A stretch of 64,000 bases of DNA from Gari tellinella (Eukaryota; Mollusca; Bivalvia; Cardiida; Psammobiidae): NCBI GenBank assembly GCA_922989275.2, contig OV277859.1, forward strand, positions 90,702,198-90,766,197, given 5' to 3'. Positions 58,580 to 64,000 of this stretch are shown piece after piece (within the stretch, counting starts at the first letter, position 1; the number at the start of each line of letters is the position of its first letter). The notes below the pieces were generated by a model. It saw only the letters and a program-made list of their open reading frames with translations, made no database searches and had not been told where the DNA came from. The translations under genes and the position numbers were made by a program.

Positions 58580-58899
58580 TAAAATCATAGGGCTAGGTAA
58601 ACCCCCGGCGAACGATTCCGGTAAGATCCGATTTAGTTTACTCCGCCCAAATTAATATTCGTAGTATTCCGTAAAAATTCCTTATAAGGTCATAGCAAAA
58701 TTCGCTAGTTTTGCATTTGGAGAAATGTAATTCTCGACTTGCAAAAGTCAACTGTACACTGGAGAAATGTCAATGTCGGTCGTCAATCCGCAACTTTCGG
58801 TTTATATCTGTGTTCAAGTTTATTGAAAACAGATGATTTCAGTTGGATTTTCGGATGCAGTTCTTTGCTTGTGACGGTTTGAGGAATTTCATTCTGATC
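58580..58899. other. Intergenic, nothing recognised
   Basis: No gene or repeat family identified. Confidence 0.5.
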
Positions 58900-59500
58900 T
58901 GTAGGATTAATTTGTCAATTTTATGAAATGTAAAGCGGGTGTTTGCTTTGAACAAAGCAGAAAGTCAATTCTAAAAATAGCATTGTATGGTCATGACTAA
59001 CTTATGGACAAGTCACATTTATATTTTGTACAGCCGGGTTTGTATTTTATACAAACTACAAAATAGATGTTAGCATCTACATGTCTAGATTATTGGCAAC
59101 GATTGCGCTCCATACAGGTGGACCTTTCGCTTTCGTTTCCTTATATATACCTGCAACGGGATATAATGCCCTGTACTTGAAAATTAATTTCAGTCGGAGG
59201 GCATTAGGTACAGACACATCCCTAAAGTCTGTTAACAGTTTGGATGCCCTGGCATGAGATATTCAAACGGTCTCAGTAAGAGATCTAATTTTTTAAATAA
59301 CAGGGTAAAATTACAAAAACATGCCGGCGATAGCAATGGAGACGATATTTTATTTCAGATGCATATGTTAATTTCAAAATGACCCAACGTTTTGGAGAAA
59401 AAAAATCGACAATTATTTTGATCGGGAGCTTGTTTGTTGTACACACAACTGGAGCGTGGTTCGTTGTAATAAAAAACAATCAAAATCTTTATTTGTTTAA

Positions 59501-60027
59501 AGAGGCTCGCAACCGGATTTAGCATTAAAAAGGGTAATTTGTAAATATATGTCAAATGATTATATAAATGGGTAAGATTTAGTTTAGGATAATAAATTCT
59601 GTAAAAAAATGCATTTCAAAAAAAAAAAAAGAAGAAGCTCTGGTGGGATTCGAACCCGTGACCCTCCATTGCGGAGACAAACAAGAAAAATGAGGACACG
59701 CCTTTACCGCCTCGACCACGGACGCTCTCTATATATATGGTAGCGAAGTAACATACTTCACTGGTAGCGATTAATACTACATTATTCGGCTCCGGTTTAT
59801 GTCAGAGCCCGTGTAGAGAAGCAACAACAACATCAAAACTGTCAGCTGACGCTATTGAAAACCGATGGAATATATCTAAAAAAACTAAGATTCGGTGACG
59901 ATTCTTGAGACTTTTTTTGGACTGATCATATTTTTTTAATGTCAGAAGCTGAATAATGCCACAAATTTGCTTTTATTTGAGTATTTTATTTTATTTTGAC
60001 AAGTACACCATCCGGTTGCGAGTCCCT
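59501..60027 (-). mobile_element. Family T element with tRNA-like core (copy T3)
   Basis: 527 bp between TTAA copies (59497-59500, 60028-60031). Left end AGAGGCTCGCAACCGGAT, right end ATCCGGTTGCGAGTCCCT. The homologous site at 48681-48684 is empty with a single TTAA. Confidence 0.95.
59637..59728 (-). pseudogene. tRNA-Leu-like sequence inside T3
   Basis: Minus strand: A-box-like TGGTCGAGGCGG, variable-arm-like TCTCCGCAATGGAGG (a good stem, as in tRNA-Leu), B box GGTTCGAATCC. Best preserved of the three copies, but the acceptor stem still does not pair. Confidence 0.6.
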
Positions 60028-60199
60028 TTAATAGCTAAACGGATTATTTTGTATATGCAGTTGACAATTATACCCAGACTACTCGACGGACATATTTGGT
60101 ATCGATTAGAGCTGATTTTGGCCTATTCAGAACCTTGAACCCTAGTTCCGCATATAGGCATCCTTTTCAAACAGTGTACATGTGAATAGTACACTTGTC

Positions 60200-60275
60200 C
60201 TGTGCAAACAGTGAAGACCCAGATCAGAGGGCTCCCAAAGGTGCCCTCTGATCAGGGTCATCACTGTTTGTCATA
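60200..60275. repeat. Hairpin of the family C/D type without ends
   Basis: GCAAACAGTGAAGACCCAGA and TCAGAGGGC pair with GCCCTCTGATCAGGGTCATC and ACTGTTTG. It follows the outline of the C and D central hairpins (CAAACAG, then GATCAGA) with a different centre. A half copy lies at about 15150-15185. Confidence 0.65.
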
Positions 60276-60593
60276 ATGCCAAACATTGACAAAAACAGCC
60301 CATAAAAGTCTGAAATAGATTAGACTAAAATGGAAACTGGAATTGTCCATTTAAAGTTTCAGGGAGGAATGAGTTCTGCCATACCAGTGTGATATAAGTG
60401 TTCTTAGTTTTCAGGATTTACACTTTTAAACATGACACTTTCTCTTCCTTAAATACAACTAAAAATTCTCCCACACGAACTCCACACTGAATAGCTCTAG
60501 TGAGATACCATCTCCCTTAATACCTCACTGCAATTAAACAGGGAGGGGTGACTTCCCTTACACCATATATCTAACTTTTATTATACTCTTTTT
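60276..60593. other. Intergenic, nothing recognised
   Basis: No supported feature. Confidence 0.5.
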
Positions 60594-61882
60594 AGCTCAC
60601 CTGGCACAAAGTGCCAAGGTGAGCTATTTTGATCGTCCTGTGTCTGTCGTAGTTCGTCCGTTCGTCGTCAACAATTTCTTTAAATGACATCTCCTCCTAA
60701 ACTGCTGGATGGATTTAAACCAAACTTTGCAGGAATGATCCTTATATGGTCCTCTTTGAAAGTTGTTCAAATATTTTTGATCCATTGCATATCTAGGTCA
60801 CAGGAGCTAAAAATAGATTGTTTCAATAAAAACTTAAAAAATCTTCTTCTCTGAAACCACAGTACGCTGAGCTAAGATATTTGGCACAAAGCATCATCTA
60901 CAGGTCCTCTATCAAGATTGTTCAAATTATGTCCCTGGGATCAAAAATGGCCCCGCCCTGAGGGTCACATATTTACATTGAATTATATAGTGAAATCTTC
61001 AAACCTCTTCTTCTCTGAAACTAATATAGCTAGATCTTTGATATTTGGCATGGTGTAACTTCTAGAGGTACTTTACCAATATTGTTCAAATGGTTCCGGT
61101 CCGTTGCATATCTAGGTCACAGGAGCTAAAAATATATTTTTTCAATTAAATCTTCTTATCTGAAACCACAATACCCTAAGCTTAGATATTTGGCACAAAG
61201 CATCATCTACAGGTCCTCTATCAAGATTGTTCAAATTATGTCCCTGGGGTCTGTTCAAATTATGTCCCTGGGGTCAAAAATGATCCCGCCCCGGGGGTCA
61301 CAAATTTACAAACCTCTTCTTCTCTGAAACTAATGTGGCTAGAGTTTTGATATTTGGCATGGTGTAACTTTTAGAGGTACTTTACCAATATTGTTCAAAT
61401 GGTTCAGGTCCGTTGCACATCTAGGTCACAGGAGCTAAAAATTGATTTTTTTCAATAAAAACTTAAAAATTCTTCTTCTCTGAAACCACAGTACCCTGAG
61501 CTTAGCTATTTGGCACAAATCATCATCTTCAGATCTTCTAGCGAAATCTTCAAACCTCTTCATCTCTGAAACTAATATGGCTAGAGCTTTGATATTAGGC
61601 AATAATAGGCATGGTGTAACTTCTACGACTTTACAAATATTGTTCAAATGTTTCCGGTCCATTGCATAACTAGGTCACAGGAGCTAAATATAGATTTTTT
61701 CAATAAAAACTTAAAAAATCTTCTGAAACCACAGTTCCCTGAGCCTAGCTATTTGACACTCAGCATCATCCAATCAGCAAATGGCACAATCATATTGTCA
61801 TAATTTCTCAGCTTTCCAAGATATGTTACATTTACATCAATGGCTCCAGGTGAGCGATTTAGGGCCGTATACGGCTCTTGTT
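60594..61882 (+). mobile_element. Complete H element, delta core
   Basis: 5' hairpin AGCTCACCTGGCACAAAGTG / CCAAGGTGAGCT, ACATCTCCTCCT motif, about four delta units, then CAGGTGAGCGATTTAGGGCC, hairpin GCCGTATACGGC and TCTTGTT. Terminal regions nearly identical to 38244-39255. Confidence 0.8.
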
Positions 61883-62199
61883 TTCCTTGTCCTTTACAAA
61901 GTGAATCTTGACAAGATTGTTTTTACTTTCAGCCAGCTGCTTTAAGCTCAAGATAGAATAGTCTTGCATAACAAATGCCTTGGGGATAATAGCAATTTCT
62001 GGTGCAAAACTATTCTAACTCAAGAAATGTGTATAAAATCAAAATAAACTTCTTTTTTTGAAAAGTTCAAAGTATTTGTTGTTTCTTTAGTGTTTTCATA
62101 TGTGTTGAAGGAAAGAAAGGTTTAAAAAAAACAAATACCAGAATACAGTAGGAAAAAGTTTTTTCCAGTTCCTGAATAATTTCAGAAAATGGAGTTAGA
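61883..62199. other. Intergenic with a family A fragment
   Basis: A short family A piece (ttactttcagccagctgctt) at about 61920; otherwise nothing recognised. Confidence 0.5.
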
Positions 62200-62650
62200 A
62201 TAGTTAAGCCCTCGATATGCTGATGCGTCTGAATGAGTACACCACATTGCATTACAGTTTCATGGCCATGACCTTTGACCTTGACCTCTAGGGCCATATT
62301 GTTAAGCTTTTGAGTAAAAGTCTGTTCTGACGATTTACTGCACCTACAGTCACAAAACTTCATATGCTGATGTGTCTGAATGAGTACACCATATTGCATT
62401 ACAGTTTGATGGCCATGACCTTTGACCTTGACCTCTGGGGCCATTGTTAAGCTTTTGCGTAAAAGTCTGTTCTGACTTACTTCTGCACCCTTCTGTCTTA
62501 AAACTTCATATGCTGATGTGTCTGAATGAGTACACCACATTGCATTGCAGTCTGGTGACCTTGACCACGACATTCAGCCTGAAAGTTTTGCGTTAAAGTC
62601 TGTTCTTGACTAACGAATGTGCATATTGTCACGAAAGTTAATTATACTGA
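62200..62650 (-). repeat. Tandem array, same core as 37186-37690
   Basis: Three units with tgctgatgtgtctgaatgag, the last nearly identical to 37580-37720. Shared open frames across both arrays are a by-product of the repeat. Confidence 0.65.
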
Positions 62651-62912
62651 TGCTCCTGACGAGTACACCACGAGTTCAGGAACCTTTTGATAGCATCCTG
62701 ATCATTATTGAGTATTTGATTTGTGTGTGTCCTGTCAAAATGTGCACGAAGTGAGCTTCGTAATCTTGATTTACCCTATTCTTGTGTAGAAGCAAATTAA
62801 TGTAGAACAATGGGAGAATATTGTCCTGTCATACGCATGGCCCAGGTTTTACTGTAGGCGATTTCCATTGTCAATTTGTCACAGTTACTGTGACAGATCT
62901 TGTTAGTTTTAA

Positions 62913-63168
62913 CCCATTACGCCATAGCCTATTTCTAGTTGTTAAGACAGCTGACCACTTAAACCAGGTTGAAAGTAAAGCAGAATGTGACTTAAGGCGC
63001 ATTCTGTTTTACTTTCAGCCTGCTTTAAGCTACCATATACTAGAATATATAAAATATTTCTCTCAGTATATGTTCATACTTGTATAAAATGGATCTATTT
63101 TCTTATATATTTTCTTCAGTAGAAGAATAAACTAGAGGCGTAAAAAGGCATATTTATTGGGTAATTGG
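62913..63168. mobile_element. Family A TTAA MITE (copy A13)
   Basis: 256 bp between TTAA copies (62909-62912, 63169-63172). Left end CCCATTACGCCATAGCC, central hairpin with loop TGACTTAAGGCGC. The right end is partly changed (ttgggtaattgg). Confidence 0.8.
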
Positions 63169-63177
63169 TTAATTTAA

Positions 63178-63245
63178 TGTGTGACCACAGAAGCAGATTG
63201 AAAATAAAGCAGAATGCTTCTTAAGGAGCTTTCTGCTACCTTAAG
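63178..63245. repeat. Family A-type hairpin fragment
   Basis: gaagcagattgaaaataaag, cagaatgcttcttaaggagc, tttctgctaccttaag: the stem is partly preserved and the loop changed. Confidence 0.5.
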
Positions 63246-63365
63246 ATACCATCTGGAAAAAGAAGTCCCTTCTGTGTTTTATGTTCAGGAATTTAGAGTC
63301 TACTTTCCTTAGCGTATAAATAATTAGATGTGTAAAAGGGCATGTACTTAAGAAATGAACTTATT

Positions 63366-63490
63366 TTTGCATGGCCTTTAAGTAAAATAAACAAAAGAAA
63401 ACGATTGGCGAATTCCATGAATCAAGTTGGCGATTCATGGAAAATTTGCCTATCATTTTCTGTTTATTTTGCTTAAGCGCCGAGAAAAAA
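63366..63490. repeat. Palindrome with arms of about 50 bp
   Basis: Left arm ggcctttaagtaaaataaac and gaaaacgattggcgaattcc, right arm complementary (gtttattttgcttaagcgcc), loop near tcaagttggcg. Imperfect. Single copy. Confidence 0.6.
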
Positions 63491-64000
63491 AATCAGTTCA
63501 TTTCTTATAGTTACATTATGTTTGCTGTAATTTCTAATATTAAATGAACATTTGATTAGTATTCATGTGTGTTTAATCCATATAAGAGATTGTTAACATG
63601 AATAATGTGTACTCTGAAATGAACAGCCATAACCACATAACTGAAGCTGATTCATGGAGATCAGATCTAGAAGCCCTGCCTCCTCTGCAAAATATATCCA
63701 CTAGTCCCACCCGGTTTATGGTCTTAACGTACCAATGCCTCAATGTACCAGTCTCAATGTACCATTTTCCTAGACTGAACGTACCACTATATAAAATTGA
63801 TAGAAAACAATTTTATTATACTATTTTTTTAATGAAGAAATGGTTTATAATTATCCCCGATTGATTGATGATATTTGTAGTTAAAAAATCCACACCTGAT
63901 TGTAGGAAAAAAGAATGCAGATACATACATGTTGAATTGTATAAACTCATTGAACTTCTACAAAAAGTGGATAATACTCACATAGGAACATTGTATTTTA
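63491..64000. other. Intergenic, no gene supported
   Basis: A plus frame at 63598-63864 (88 codons) begins with an ATG but shows no recognisable domain; repeated aatgtacca words suggest local repetition. Left uncalled. Confidence 0.45.

Larger units (their letters stand above)
58900..60140 (-). repeat. Dispersed repeat X, copy 4, split by T3
   Basis: The 59085-59360 part matches the reverse of 51547-51780; the 59400-59496 plus 60028-60140 part matches the reverse of 48560-48760. The family T element is inserted at its TTAA. The longest copy in the window, with no recognised protein. Confidence 0.65.

Overview
The window looks like AT-rich animal nuclear DNA, most likely from a bivalve mollusc or another lophotrochozoan. 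Evidence: intron-style splice signals, long tandem C2H2 zinc-finger genes, non-LTR retrotransposon reverse transcriptase (RT) remnants, and very dense short inverted-repeat elements. It also holds many elements with an AGCTCACC...GGTGAGCT 5' hairpin and a 3' hairpin followed by CTCTTGTT, which resemble Helentron/Pearl-type elements known from bivalves. The species call is inference; no bacterial or organellar genes were seen.

Few host genes are supported. They are a 1.9-kb Ser/Thr-rich internal exon on the minus strand (4142-6046), a small candidate exon with a CxxC motif (16300-16599, minus), and three plus-strand C2H2 zinc-finger genes (29358-30677, 40759-42132, 46036-47199). The second and third zinc-finger genes lie in a tandem segmental duplication (about 38795-43880 and 43881-47960). 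Each carries a decayed downstream tail of finger units in which the disabling mutations were themselves copied.

Most of the rest is mobile DNA. Family A: 240-256 bp elements flanked by TTAA with CCC...GGG ends (piggyBac-like MITEs) and a central hairpin. Family B: about 200 bp, ends like CAGGGCTCCAGATAAG, central hairpin. Family C: four copies of exactly 206 bp, TTAA-flanked. Family D: about 240 bp, TA-flanked, ends CAGTGGAGAA. Family T: about 530 bp, TTAA-flanked, 22-bp inverted repeats, carrying a tRNA-Leu-like sequence. Family H: 1-1.7 kb Helentron-like elements with variable tandem-repeat cores. There are also LINE fragments at 17.9, 25.8, 27.0, 51.3 and 52-55 kb, a Tc1-type transposase relic at 33 kb, a probable hAT-like 2-kb element at 1.8-3.8 kb and a 691-bp element with a 9-bp target duplication.

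Layout: 0-17.5 kb is MITEs, the Ser/Thr-rich exon and a nested H pair. 17.5-28.7 kb is LINE remnants, H elements and a 178-bp tandem repeat. 28.7-34 kb is the first zinc-finger gene and its relics among MITEs. 34-38 kb is repeat arrays. 38-48 kb is the zinc-finger segmental duplication. 48-55 kb is H elements and a broken LINE. 55-64 kb is T, A, B and D elements, a dispersed unknown repeat (family X) and another H element.

The strongest observations are nested insertions with matching empty sites in the same window. They prove TTAA target duplication for families A and T. A hairpin module is also shared by two MITE families that have different ends and different target sites.
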